DNA of 64,000 nucleotides, from positions 1 to 64,000 of the forward strand of contig FMBT01000394.1 of assembly GCA_900095095.1 (NCBI GenBank), read 5' to 3'. A program made the position numbers and the translations under genes. The notes below the pieces were generated by a model. It did no database searches. It saw nothing but the letters and a program-made list of their open reading frames with translations, and had not been told where the DNA came from. This DNA comes from Fragilariopsis cylindrus CCMP1102. Lineage: Eukaryota > Bacillariophyta > Bacillariophyceae > Bacillariales > Bacillariaceae. Of the stretch, positions 1 through 11,112 are shown piece by piece. The first letter of the stretch is position 1; each line of letters opens with the position of its first letter.

Positions 1-1293
1 GCGCCAATTCGCTTCCCATTAGCATCAGCATGAGCTCAAATACGTTGAGTAGACCTGGGAGGAGGGATTATGATGTGCCATTGTCAAGTGATTTTTCTTT
101 TTGTCCGTCCTGGATAGAAATTTTGGGCTGATCGTCGTCGGCGCGACACATGAAAAAAATCACATAATAATGAAAATTTTGTGTACTACCCCCTTTAAAT
201 TGGATTCTAGTACTGAAAATCCTGTAGAAATCTACGAGAGAAGATATGAATTCTTCATATTTGAGACAAAAAAGAAGCGTCGATCTGAAAAAAAATGAAA
301 CTCAGATATGAGTTTCATTTAGTCAAATGAGTCGAGCGCGACGAAAAAAAGTCATTATGGATATGCACGCTATCATTCAAAAAACTAAATAATGCACAAA
401 GAAACAACTAGCAAATACTAGTAAATTTAATTTAAAACTATACAGCATCATTCAACTGTGTGTAACTCTATCAATAAAGAATATCTTTCAAAATTTGAAG
501 GTTCCATCTAAACTATTATATTCAACATAGATTTTATATTATATCAACATCCTAAAGTTTTAACCTAGCATATTTTCCTGCTGAAATAGGCAAGCAACCT
601 GATAGACTAAATTAGCATGTGTGAAATGCACGTTAAAAAAATCATGATTGACCTGTTGAACGTGTTATTATACGTGCGTTAAGATATTATAGCGCTGAAT
701 CGCGTGGACAAAGAACGCTCGCTGGAGGAAGTATGTTAAGTTGTGTTGTTATATGAACTTGTGGTGGTAACTGTAGTCGCAAGCAAATCGTCGTTCTTCT
801 GTTTTGTACGTTGTTCGAGCATATATAAAAATACAATTGGGTTCTTATCGATATTTATATGTCCCATCAGTACGTTCCATAATAGTCCTATATGCACAAG
901 AAGCCTAACTATTTCGCGATGTCCTCAATTTTTTGACTTGTTCGAATACAGTAGCTGCTGTAAGAAATGTACGCCAGTCCCGTACAGTACTGTACTGTAA
1001 TTATTTCCAATCGCGATGTCATGTTTATTAAACTAAGAACCAATGATTTTAAAGTAAAACTGTCAACAATCAAAAAAAATCGCCCTCTTACTTCGTCGTC
1101 ATCGATAGATCTTCTTTCGTCTAATTTATTACCTACACCAAATTTCTATTCATTAGATTTTTTCGAAACATACACAAAGCAAGAGAAATATTGCGTATAC
1201 AGTAATACCAACACAAAACAGAGCAGACAATAAAGGGATGCGTGAGATAAGAAGATAGGGACCTATATAGACGACAAACGACAACCGACAACG
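1..1293. other. Intergenic, no gene seen
   Basis: This stretch is AT-rich with no open frame that looks like protein. The few open frames are short, start at odd codons and have no domain-like composition. The part just upstream of position 1294 is presumably the 5' region of the next gene, but I recognise no promoter element. Confidence 0.6.
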
Positions 1294-3802
1294 ATGATGA
1301 TGATGAATGATAATAATCATGGTTCTCCATTATTATTTTTTATTTTGACTATTCTGTTGATGATCCAGACAATAATAGAACAACACCATGTTGGAGTCGT
1401 AGTTGTTGTTGTTGATGCCCTAAAAATAAACGGCAATAATAATCATCATCATCGACTAGTATTACGTCCTGATTATTATAGCTCGACGACAAGAACAAGA
1501 ACGACGAGAACGAGGACGACGAGCACGACGATCAGTTTATTGAATAACGCTGTCACTAATAATATTGCATCAGTAATAACGACTTCGACGACGACGACGA
1601 ATAATGATAATGACGATGATGTAGTCGGCAGTAGTACCAAACCTACTCCTACTGCCGCTCCATCTAATACTAATACTCAGCATGGTAGGAATACTGCAGT
1701 ACCAGCAGTAACAATCGTTGTGATACCCGAATCTATATGGAGAACTGCGGCAATCAATCATCGGAAACAGATACAAAAATTATTACAACCAGGATTAGTA
1801 AATAATGATCATCCATTAATGGCAGCAATCATAAGTCAACGGAACCGTCAACAACAAGAAAAAATTCGACAAAGACAACAACAACAAAAACAACAAAAGT
1901 TGAATAATAAAGATGAAAATGATGAAGATAACGATGAAAACGATGATACTCCAGAAGATCAAGACGACGAAGGGATGATGAACAATATGACAGTATTAGA
2001 TCCAAAACATCCAGTCTATAATTTTTTAGTGGAATATTATGGTTTAAAAGGATTAAAGGGACCCAAACGTTTAGCAAGATGGTCACCCAGTATTAGTTTA
2101 CTTTTATTCAATGTAAGAACTTTAGAGAATATTGATGATGAAGGAGACGAAGATAATGCTGACACTACTAATGACGATGACACTACTACGTCGACGTCAA
2201 CGTCAAAGACTACAAAAATGAAAATAAAAACTATTACATCAATACAAGAATTAAATGATGCATCTTCGTTTGCATTCATTTCTAACAATGGCAATGACAT
2301 TGACAATGACTGCATACTAGGAAAGGAAAATGATGGTATATTTTTAGAAGGTGCAACACCGGATGATTTTGCAGTAATATTACATTTAAAGGGTGCGGAA
2401 TGGATTGATGATGCAAGTAGTACTACTATCTTTGGAGATAATAATAGTAATGATAATAATAATAGTAAGGATAATAATAATAATAATAATAATAACCATA
2501 AATCAGGTGTTCTATACAGACCATTCCGATGTTACAATGACGTTGTTGTTGTTGACGACGACAAAGATGAAGATACCGATAACATCAACGACGTTATTGC
2601 AGGAACACTAGAAACAGTTATCAGTAGTAGTAGTAATACTAATCATAATCATAATTACAATAATCATAATAAAATCGCATCCTATATCTGGTATAAATCA
2701 ATATTAGAAACAACAATACAAAGTGAACCAATATTACATTGTTATGGATTACATGAATGGGCAATGCAATATCATCCATTCGGTGCCGAAAAACCACCCT
2801 CGGTACGTTGTTTTTTTTTGTGTTTTCTTGTGTTTTATTTTGACATACACGTTTACACGTTTACAGTTTACGTTTACTATATTTTTGTATCGTATTTGCG
2901 ATTTGCGATGTTTGCGTTTGTAATATTGCTCACTCACTCACTCACTGTATCGTCCTTTCATCTTCATTTTCATATTCATTACCTTTTGCACTGTGTCGTT
3001 GTTCATTGTTGTTTTGTTTATTTAGGGTAAATATCAACAACATTTACCATTACGTGTATCGAGAGAAATTATTAATACAACTGTGGAACGGAAAGGATTA
3101 CGTTGTACACATGTGGATGCATTACGTTTCTTTGCACCAGCAGCTGCACCATTAAATCATCATGGTTCATTCCTTGAAAGAGAAGATCAATTACGTCTTG
3201 TAAGTATTAAGTTATAGTCCTACAGCAGTTACGTCACGTGTGAAGTTTTTGAATCAGTGATAGTTTCCTGACTCTTTTTTTTCTATCGTTTTTCTTCACC
3301 CAATGATCTGATATGATATAACCCACGTATGTATGTATATATGTATGATGCGCGTACTATACTGTAGGAACAATCCGGATGTGTACATTCACATATGGAT
3401 TTATTAAAAATTGCCTTGAAACTTATACCCTATTGTGATTCACAATTACTTGTGGATATAGTAGATATTGCATTAGAGGCACGTACATTAGATGTTGGTG
3501 CATCACCCTATGATTGTTCACAATATAAATATGAGGATGGTCAAGATATAGTAATGATACCAGTTGAAACAACAGAAGGACGTAAACAATATAAAGAACT
3601 TCAAACAAAATTAATGTATAAAACAGAATCAATACGAAAAAGACTGTTGATAAATTATAATCTATTTTTGAAATTATGTTTTACACCAGATGAAGTTAAT
3701 ATTGCAATCCAAACTCCAAATATTAATGAACAATATGCATATACAAAACCTGGTGGATTACCATGGAGAAAAAGTTTAATTGATGATAAAATAAATAAAT
3801 AA
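1294..3802 (+). CDS. Conserved protein of the family commonly annotated '3-methyladenine DNA glycosylase'; three exons
   Basis: The gene reads as exons 1294-2802, 3026-3199 and 3368-3802. All junctions are GT-AG and phase 0, giving 705 residues. The N-terminus has a hydrophobic stretch (about residues 12-26) that could be a signal or plastid leader. Asn/Asp/Thr/Gln-rich filler follows, with conserved blocks near HPVYNFLVEYYGLKG (about 239) and LHCYGLHEWAMQY (about 480). Exon 2 holds LPLRVSREIIN and DALRFFAPAAAPLN; exon 3 holds GCVHSHMDLLKIALK, LDVGASPYD and a VETTEGRKQYKE block. From memory, these blocks match bacterial and algal proteins labelled as putative 3-methyladenine DNA glycosylases. 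That label is not experimentally secure: I see no helix-hairpin-helix or AlkA/Tag motif. Each exon 2-3 block is intact, so the splicing model is well supported; the function is not. Confidence 0.8.
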
Positions 3803-4794
3803 TTGATAATTGATATTAATAGTAGAAGTTAGGATCTAATTTTTGGTCTACATATCTTCCATACATAATACGAAGATACAAATTCAGTATAAAGATCTGG
3901 AATAGCTAAGTAAACTAAGTACAAATTGTAGCTACTATAGGCAGACTCTGATGTCACTCGTGCTCTTGTTGTTTTATCTGTTTTGTGTTGTTTGGGTTGC
4001 GTCGACATCCGAACATGTTACTGCCGCCACTAAAAGCACAATGGATATATCATTCAATATCAACAAGCAAGAACAGGGAGTACACCTTCGAACCGGAGTG
4101 AGCTGATGCGTCGCGGTTCGAATTTGCATTTATTTGCATAAACGAAAATATTAGAAGAATGAATGAATCGAATCGTTGAACAAACCTCATTAATTCACGT
4201 TACCATATATTAAAGCGCGATGAATAATGAATCAATGAGGAGTACAATACAATAGCCCCAATTGAAATCTTCAATAAGAGGCATATCATTATACGTACAA
4301 ATCGATTGGTTAATACAACTTCAAGAGGACGGCAATAGTAATGATACTTTCACACTTTCACACTTTCACATTATCTCGCCATCTCGCCGTCTCAAAATGA
4401 AAGATATCACCTATTATTCAAACTGTTTGTATGCTTGTTAGCACCAATCAGTACAACACACACACACACACATAAAAGTAAATTCTATCAGTACAACACT
4501 GAACTCATAATTTACAATTCGTTCAAGTTCAAAAGGAAAAGAAAAGAAAACACTCAATATCAAACAACAATAGATAACTTCAATAATCTACTATATATAA
4601 CTTGTTTTTTAAAAGCTGCCGCGCCGCTCCTCAACGTCTTAAAAAGACAGAAGAGTCAACGGTCGACCCGCCTATTGTTTATCTATATTACTTGTTCACA
4701 TTGGTTCGTCCCCAAATTGATCTTCAATCGTTTGTACATCAATATCATTAAAAATGTAAGTACTATAGAACATTGTATTGAATATCTTTCTGTT

Positions 4795-4974
4795 GCTATT
4801 GTAGTTAGATATTTGTGTATGTCGACGATAGCATGATGCCATAATAATTAAATTCGACACAACAACAGAAGTAATACAGTAATGGCTATTGTAGTTAGAT
4901 GTTTGTGTATGTCGACGATAGCATGATGCCATAATAATTAAATTCAACACAACAACAGGAGTAATACTGTCATG
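4795..4974. repeat. Two-copy 90-bp tandem repeat
   Basis: Copy 1 (4795-4884) and copy 2 (4885-4974) both begin GCTATTGTAGTTAGAT. They stay nearly identical through a shared block ending in a GTAATAC motif, with only a few substitutions, which suggests a recent local duplication. No coding function is visible. Confidence 0.85.
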
Positions 4975-5257
4975 ATGATGATGATAATGATGATGAAAAT
5001 TGAAAGAGAACACTGAAATGAGAATTGTGAATGTATCACATAAAATGAAGAACAATTGCATACCGCCACGGAAAAGAACAAAATAATTGGATTCATTCGT
5101 AAAGAACAATATGTACGGTCTCACATATGCTCGCGCAAGGATTTAATTGAAAATCGGTAAATCGCGCTAAAGCTAGATTTTCTTATTCGAAATCCTACTT
5201 TCTCGTTATACGTGTAAGCATATGAAAAATCGCTATTTATTTATTTTTCCACGCTCA

Positions 5258-5397
5258 CCTTTACGTATACAGTACGGTACTGCCGCCACCATCACCAAAG
5301 CAAGAAGAAGAACAGCAACATCAACAACAACAACAACAATATCATCCTTGTTTATTATTATCTACATGCCTTTATGTTGTCACTGTCAACGTCTCAG
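5258..5397 (+). repeat. Upstream module shared with 8357-8483
   Basis: This ~140-bp block ends about 190 bp before the DUF285 start codon. It begins CCTTTACGTATACAGTA, contains ACTGCCGCCACCATCACC and ends near GTCAACGTCTC. The same order of words occurs at 8357-8483 with substitutions and small gaps. It may be a duplicated promoter or 5' UTR module. Confidence 0.7.
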
Positions 5398-5586
5398 TTG
5401 TTTCAAAACTTCAATATGTGCAATGTGTATTGTACATACAATTAGATATCAATCAGGCATTATTATGAGCCAGTGCTATGATTCTACTCACATTATTGTT
5501 ATATCCAATCCTTCCCTTCTTCTAATTGTGGTTGTTGCTATTATCTTACAATACAACTCACAGCAAAAAAATCATTACTGGTCATA

Positions 5587-7392
5587 ATGAAGTTTTCTTC
5601 TGCATGCCTCAGCGCCTTACTTGCTCCCATCCTTGTTACTGCTAAGTTATCGGTTGAATTTGATGAACAGCATCTTGCAGCATCAAATTGTGACTGTCCT
5701 AATGGACGTCCTGTTATTGAAGAGAGTGGTCCAATGTTCCAATCTTTGATTAACACCTGTATTAATGATGTTAATAATTGTCCATCAGCTTATAATGGTC
5801 CATATAATTGCTGGAATACATCTAAGGTTAATGATATGTCGCTAAGTTTTTACACTCAAGGTTTATTTAATGATCCCTTAGAGTGCTGGGACACCTCTCA
5901 AGTGACAAATATGGATAATATGTTTCAGAAAGCACCTTCTTTTAATCAATCTATTGGTAAATGGGACACATCGCTAGTAACATCAATGCATTTTATGTTT
6001 TGTGGTCCATCAATCTTCGAATTCGATCAATATATTGATGGAAGTTCATCTTCGTTCAATCAATCTCTTGATGAATGGAACACCTCTCAAGTAACAAACA
6101 TGGCTTCTATGTTTCAGAAAGCAACTTCCTTTGATCAATCTATTGATGAATGGAACACCTCTAAAGTGACAAACATGGCTTCTATGTTTAATGGAGCATT
6201 TTCGTTCAATCAATCCATTGATGGATGGAACACCTCTCAAGTGACGAACATGGCTTTTATGTTTAAGGACTCTTCTCTTAATCAATCTATTGATGAATGG
6301 AACACCTCTAAAGTGACAGACATGGCTTCAATGTTTCAGCAAGCGTTTTCGTTCAATCAATCTCTTGATGAATGGAACACCTCTCAAGTGACAGACATGG
6401 CTTCAATGTTTCAGAAAGCAGTTTCGTTCAATCAGTCGTTTGATCAATGGAACACCTCTCAAGTAACAAACATGGCTTCTATGTTTCGGGAAGCATCTTC
6501 TTTCAATCAGTCTCTTGATCAATGGAACACCTCTCAAGTGAAAAACATGGCTTCTATGTTTCTGGCAGCAGCTTCTTTTGATCAATCTATTGTAAAATGG
6601 AACACCTCACTAGTAACAAACATGGCCAATATGTTTGATAGTGCAACTTCCTTCAACCAATCTATTGATGAATGGAACACCTCTCAAGTGAAGGATATGT
6701 ATAGTATGTTTAATCTTGCACGTTCTTTCAATCAATCCCTTGATAGATGGAACACCTCTCAAGTGAAAGACATGAAAAATATGTTTCAGGGAGCATCTTC
6801 TTTTAATGGATCTATTGTTGAATGGAACACTTCTCAAGTGAAAGACATGAAATCTATGTTTCGGGTAGCATTTCCGTTCAATCAATCTATTGATGGATGG
6901 AACACGTCTAAAGTGAAAACTATGGCTAAAATGTTTATTGGTGCATCTTCTTTCAATCAATGTCTTTCCACATGGGCTGGAAAGACCTCTAATACTGTTG
7001 ATACCAATAGAATGTTTTCAACTTCTGATTGTCCAGAACAGAATGACCCAGATCCAACATTAGGTCCATGGTGCCAAAATTTTAAACAAGGCTGCTTTGC
7101 TCCTGGAAAGGAGCCTAGTTCTGCTCCTAGTGCTAGTGTTGTACCTAGTGCTGGTCCAAGTTCTGGTCCGAGCTTTAAGTCTAGTCAATCACCAAGTGAT
7201 GTATCTAATTCTGTTCCTAGTCTGGATCCAAGTAGCAAACCGAGTGCTGTTCCAACTTCGGAACCAAGTTCATTTTCTAATGCTGTACCCAGTTCCACTC
7301 CAACTACTAAGAGTCAAAAGAGGCAAAAGAAAAAGAAAAGCAAGAAAAAAACAAAAAACTTGAACAAGAAAGCCAAAAATAGTAGGAATTAA
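5587..7392 (+). CDS. Secreted BspA-like DUF285 repeat protein with PS-rich stalk and basic tail
   Basis: This is a single-exon protein of 601 residues. It starts with a signal peptide (about residues 1-19, ending near LVTA). About 15 tandem repeats of 25 residues follow (roughly residues 75-455), each with the pattern (E/Q/G)WNTSxVxxMxxMFxxAxxFNQSI, which is the DUF285/BspA-like surface repeat. The repeat is visible as a 75-bp period in the DNA. A short Cys-containing segment follows, then a Ser/Pro stalk of PSxxPS units typical of diatom wall and surface proteins. The last ~30 residues are Lys-rich. The NxS/T sites in nearly every repeat suggest heavy N-glycosylation. The likely role is cell-surface adhesion or wall association; the substrate is unknown. 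It stands alone, with a degraded copy of its upstream region 3 kb downstream. Confidence 0.88.
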   Translation: MKFSSACLSALLAPILVTAKLSVEFDEQHLAASNCDCPNGRPVIEESGPMFQSLINTCINDVNNCPSAYNGPYNCWNTSKVNDMSLSFYTQGLFNDPLECWDTSQVTNMDNMFQKAPSFNQSIGKWDTSLVTSMHFMFCGPSIFEFDQYIDGSSSSFNQSLDEWNTSQVTNMASMFQKATSFDQSIDEWNTSKVTNMASMFNGAFSFNQSIDGWNTSQVTNMAFMFKDSSLNQSIDEWNTSKVTDMASMFQQAFSFNQSLDEWNTSQVTDMASMFQKAVSFNQSFDQWNTSQVTNMASMFREASSFNQSLDQWNTSQVKNMASMFLAAASFDQSIVKWNTSLVTNMANMFDSATSFNQSIDEWNTSQVKDMYSMFNLARSFNQSLDRWNTSQVKDMKNMFQGASSFNGSIVEWNTSQVKDMKSMFRVAFPFNQSIDGWNTSKVKTMAKMFIGASSFNQCLSTWAGKTSNTVDTNRMFSTSDCPEQNDPDPTLGPWCQNFKQGCFAPGKEPSSAPSASVVPSAGPSSGPSFKSSQSPSDVSNSVPSLDPSSKPSAVPTSEPSSFSNAVPSSTPTTKSQKRQKKKKSKKKTKNLNKKAKNSRN

Positions 7393-8684
7393 ACACATCA
7401 AAATCAGCAAACACATCCACATCCACACACACACACACACACACTTGACACAAAAAAAACATCAACACTTGCATCCACATTCAATCCGTTAATATCACTC
7501 AATTTGAATTATATATCAATTTTAATTATATTATATTAAAATGCAGTAAAACACAGACACAAATGGAACCAAAAAGATACATTGGCTGTTTCGCCCAGTC
7601 TATCCATTGTGAAATAAAACAAGACAATAATAATAGTAAAGTTATCATATATCTTTACAATATTTACAGTATTTTCTTTGTAGCTACATATGCCAATCTT
7701 TTCAGATCACTATATAGTAATAACATATAGATGATTAAGTCACATTCAAAAGTGATACTTTAGTATCAATAGAAAAAATAATGCTTATACAACAACAAAG
7801 TGGAGGAATACAACTATAACTACACCATTCAACCTACTAGTACATCAACACCGTCATCAACAGCCACACCAAATCAAATGAATCAACAACTACTGCTGAT
7901 ATACCAGTAATACTAGTAATATCAGTACAATTAGAACAAATTACTATACATCACACTGCTACATCACTTTACAATACCTCTTTCATTTGGTTACGGGGTG
8001 CATTTATAAACAACAATAACAATGGACATAGAGAACGGTTATAGAAACACATATCAATACCGTCATGCCCGTTCTGATAAAAAGAGGGCCCTTGAAGATA
8101 GGCATTCTGAATTCAATAAAAACGAACATCAAGGTTCACTTCCAAATTATTATGGTAACATACTTGTCCTATCTTTTCCAACAACAACAACAACCCCAAC
8201 AGTACTGCTAATTATGTTGTATAATATTTAGAACCAAAAATTAAACCGATCCAGTATATACACCATCAAATTAATCAACACTGTCAATCCATTATGAAAT
8301 GATGATCCAATAATATAAATTTATTGTGTGACGTGCACATTGATGGTAACCAAAAACCTTTACGTGTACAGTATGTTACCGCCGCCACCATCACCAAAGG
8401 AAGAAGAATAACATCAACATCAACAAAATATCTTATAATATCATTATTATCCACATGCCTTTATGTCTCAACGTCAACGTCTCCAAAACAAAATTGGACT
8501 ATGAAACGGGTTTGATTATGGAACTTTATGAAGCACGACTGATCGAACATCATGATGGAAGAAGATCTTTTTCATCCCAACTTTCAATCTCAAATTTATG
8601 AATCACCAATAAAATAAAATTGAAAAGAGCTCAACAGCTAGGACTACCAAACAGAGAATAACAATTTCAACAGCTAATGGATCT
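7393..8684. other. Intergenic with a copy of the DUF285 upstream module
   Basis: The start holds a CA microsatellite near 7425-7444. A 69-residue open frame from an ATG at 8022 has no recognisable domain and I do not call it. The block at 8357-8483 repeats the module found upstream of the DUF285 gene, but no DUF285 coding sequence follows it. Confidence 0.6.
8357..8483 (+). repeat. Second copy of the DUF285 upstream module
   Basis: This block is related to 5258-5397. It opens with CCTTTACGTGTACAGTA, shares the GCCGCCACCATCACCAAAG word, and ends with the same ATGCCTTTATGT and CAACGTCTC words. It lacks the downstream DUF285 coding part, so it is either a partial duplication or the remains of a lost paralogue. 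Confidence 0.7.
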
Positions 8685-8689
8685 ACTCA

Positions 8690-9319
8690 ATTGATAGCAC
8701 AGGATGATATCCTACCAGAATAATCGAGGTAATACTAAACTTTAAGAGCTGATAAAATCATCTGCTCAAACTTATTTGGACGGGAAAACGTTCATAGATA
8801 GAAGTGATGTGGTTACATCCCTGCGAAAAACGATAAATGAATCAGGAGCACGATTTATTGAAGAAGACCCAGACACAAAAGAGTGGTACGTGACGAGTGA
8901 AGATGCAGCGCATGACAAAATTGGTCATACAGTAAGGGATATGATCGCAAGATCAAAAAAGGCAGAATCTAATTCTAGTAGTAACAACTCAATCACTGCA
9001 AAAAGAAAACAGCAACAGAAGAAGCAATCTGTCAGAAAAAGTTTGTTTTGAATCTTTATGTCATAAATCTAATACTTGTATTAATCGTGACATCACAACC
9101 GCTTTGAGTATAACATCAATCAATCTATTGAGTTCAGCTTTGAACACTCATATAATTGAATCTGACGACAGCAGTAAGAAGAATAGTACCTTTGATCCTA
9201 ACTTTTCCAAGAGAAGCTCGGTTTGCCTCACAAATATGTTTGGTGATATGGAGGATATTCACCATGTCTTAATAACCAACAACAACAACAACAACAACAT
9301 TCAAAACTGCCAATTCTAA
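8690..9319 (+). pseudogene. Decayed DUF6824-domain gene
   Basis: The longest open piece (8746-9051) reads ELIKSSAQTYLDGKTF, then VVTSLRKTI, SGARFIEEDPDTKEWY and AAHDKIGHTVRDMI. This matches the second half of the DUF6824 domain: the ELI helix, a GGRFL-like strand and the xKxxxALR helix. Just upstream, in-phase remnants DDIL and NRGNTKL correspond to the domain's NDVLLGRG...HEGN start, but a stop codon (8743-8745) replaces the expected Arg before ELI and the GRG loop is scrambled. There is no ATG before the open piece. A further open piece (9104-9319) rich in Ser/Asn may be the old C-terminus. Compare the intact family member at 56163. This could be an expressed fragment with an unrecognised splice form, but a pseudogene is simpler. 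Confidence 0.6.
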
Positions 9320-9576
9320 GCACTAACAATACTGCTATTAAACAAAAGCCCATCAAATACATACAGAAAGAGCGATATTCAATGAACGCACTTTTGATTG
9401 GAAGCCATTACCATACCTTACCTCTACTGTATTTACTTCAAAATTTTGACATAACAATTTTTAATAACTTTATTTAATCTTTTTACTATACAGAGTATCC
9501 AACTCTTCAGAAGAAGAATCATCTTAATAACACTACAGTATGATCTATGTATATCCTTCTTCATCTATTTATTTAC
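9320..9576. other. Intergenic, nothing seen
   Basis: AT-rich sequence between the decayed DUF6824 copy and the 3' end of the minus-strand gene. I see no feature in it. Confidence 0.5.
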
Positions 9577-10665
9577 TTACTCTAATATAAGTTTATACGA
9601 CCATTTTTCTTCTTCTGTACCAACCACTAGCCAAAGTTTATTGTTATTGTTCTGAATGTTGTCTGCTGTTGTTACTACACCATGTTGTTTCTGGTTGTGA
9701 CTGTTATTCTTGTTGTTGTTTTGTTGTATAATACGGATTGTTGCTTTGTCAGAATAAGGTTTATTTATATCACAAACATTACTTGTACCACCTCTGGGTG
9801 CTAAAAATCCTGATTTGGGTTGAACGGTGACAACATTATTATAAATTTTCGTAGTAGTTGTTGTTGTTGTTGTACTATTAATATCATTTATTGTTATTAT
9901 TTTAGTATAAAATTTCTCCCATGTTCTTTCATCATTTTTTATTGTAATAGAAGAAAAATAGATCATCCCATCCATTGGATTTGAATTAGTGGGTACGATG
10001 AGTTCTTGATAATTAGAAAAGTTTGGTTCCATATTATTTGTAACCCAATTTGGTACATTTTTATCTTCTTCTTCTGCTTCTTCATCCTGATTAAAAGAGT
10101 AGTAATCCTCGTCATCAAGAAGAAGTGATGATCCAGTTCCTGAAAATGCGACAGCATTGTCCCCTACGCCATCATTATTATAATTATTATCGAATTGATA
10201 CTTTCCTCCATGAAGTCCACCCACAACATCTGATATTGATCTGTAATATTTATTGTATTCATTATTTTCATTCTCGTTACTATTCTCATTATTATTATGC
10301 TGCTGATATTCATCAATATTATCTGACGAACAACGTAAAGTGAAAGTAGTTTGTTTCTGTTTTTGGTCTTTACTTCTTTGTAGCAGTGATTTATTCATGT
10401 AACATGTTGTTCTTTCTGACATTGACGACATCAACGACGACGACATCAACGTCGACGACGACGAATATTTATTACAATGATTAGAATAATATGATGTTAT
10501 TATTGTAGCAGCGCCACCGCCATAATGATCAGCAGCAGAATTGTTGATAATAAAAGAATTGACAACAACAACTACAAATCCTGATAGTATTGGAATCGTT
10601 AAGATTGCGTACTTATAGAAGACAGAAAATACAGTGTAGGTATTGTTGTAAGATGATAACATCAT
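9577..10665 (-). CDS. Hypothetical diatom protein with N-terminal leader and conserved C-terminal motif
   Basis: This single-exon frame has 362 residues. A hydrophobic segment (about residues 19-39, ending near VVNSFIINN) looks like a signal peptide with a Phe just after it, as in diatom plastid leaders, though the match to the ASAFAP consensus is weak. The middle is Asn/Ser/Tyr filler. The C-terminal quarter is better ordered: FLAPRGGTSNVCD, then KPYSDKATIRI, and finally LWLVVGTEEEKWSYKL. I recall similar blocks in other diatom predicted proteins but no name or function. The structured end and the leader argue for a real gene. Confidence 0.65.
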   Translation of the reverse strand: MMLSSYNNTYTVFSVFYKYAILTIPILSGFVVVVVNSFIINNSAADHYGGGAATIITSYYSNHCNKYSSSSTLMSSSLMSSMSERTTCYMNKSLLQRSKDQKQKQTTFTLRCSSDNIDEYQQHNNNENSNENENNEYNKYYRSISDVVGGLHGGKYQFDNNYNNDGVGDNAVAFSGTGSSLLLDDEDYYSFNQDEEAEEEDKNVPNWVTNNMEPNFSNYQELIVPTNSNPMDGMIYFSSITIKNDERTWEKFYTKIITINDINSTTTTTTTTKIYNNVVTVQPKSGFLAPRGGTSNVCDINKPYSDKATIRIIQQNNNKNNSHNQKQHGVVTTADNIQNNNNKLWLVVGTEEEKWSYKLILE

Positions 10666-11112
10666 AATTGTGTGGTTAGTGGTGACACAAACATGCAGTA
10701 CAGCAGCTTATGTTCATTATTGTGAATTGTTTTATTACTATTGACGTGAACTTCGAAGTAACGCTGCCCGCTGCTATCATCTACCTCGAATCTTTTTCAG
10801 ACGTGTGGCGAATGAAAAGAGGGGGAAATAAATTAGGGGGCGGGTGCTATACTTGAACAAAAATAACTAGTACCATAGTATTTGATACAGTAGTATAATG
10901 TGGATAAAAGAGTAGCGTTACTGTACGGTAGGCTAACAAAGTATGTACAAAGTAATACAGTAGCCTAGCTACAGTAGTTAGCTAAAGGTGTTACAAATAT
11001 TTTGTGGATACCGTATAATATTTGTTATTGTAAAAATAATTAATTATATATTTTTTTAGATATTTTCTTAACTGAATTGAACTTAAACTTGGAACTAAAC
11101 TTAAACTTGAAC
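10666..11112. other. Intergenic, nothing seen
   Basis: AT-rich spacer between two minus-strand genes with several short GTA/TAC-rich words. I see no gene or clear regulatory element. Confidence 0.5.

Larger units (their letters stand above)
3803..5586. other. Intergenic with local tandem repeat
   Basis: There is no convincing gene. The stretch holds a short CA run near 4457, a two-copy 90-bp tandem repeat at 4795-4974, and the segment at 5258-5397 that recurs near 8.4 kb. The last few hundred bases are the 5' region of the DUF285 gene. Confidence 0.6.

Noticed and set aside
4100-4140. GGTTCGAATT word like a tRNA B-box
   Set aside because: No A-box, acceptor stem or anticodon arm could be placed around it.
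5222-5587. 121-residue frame just before the DUF285 gene
   Set aside because: It lies over the duplicated upstream module, overlaps the next start codon and looks like 5' leader sequence.
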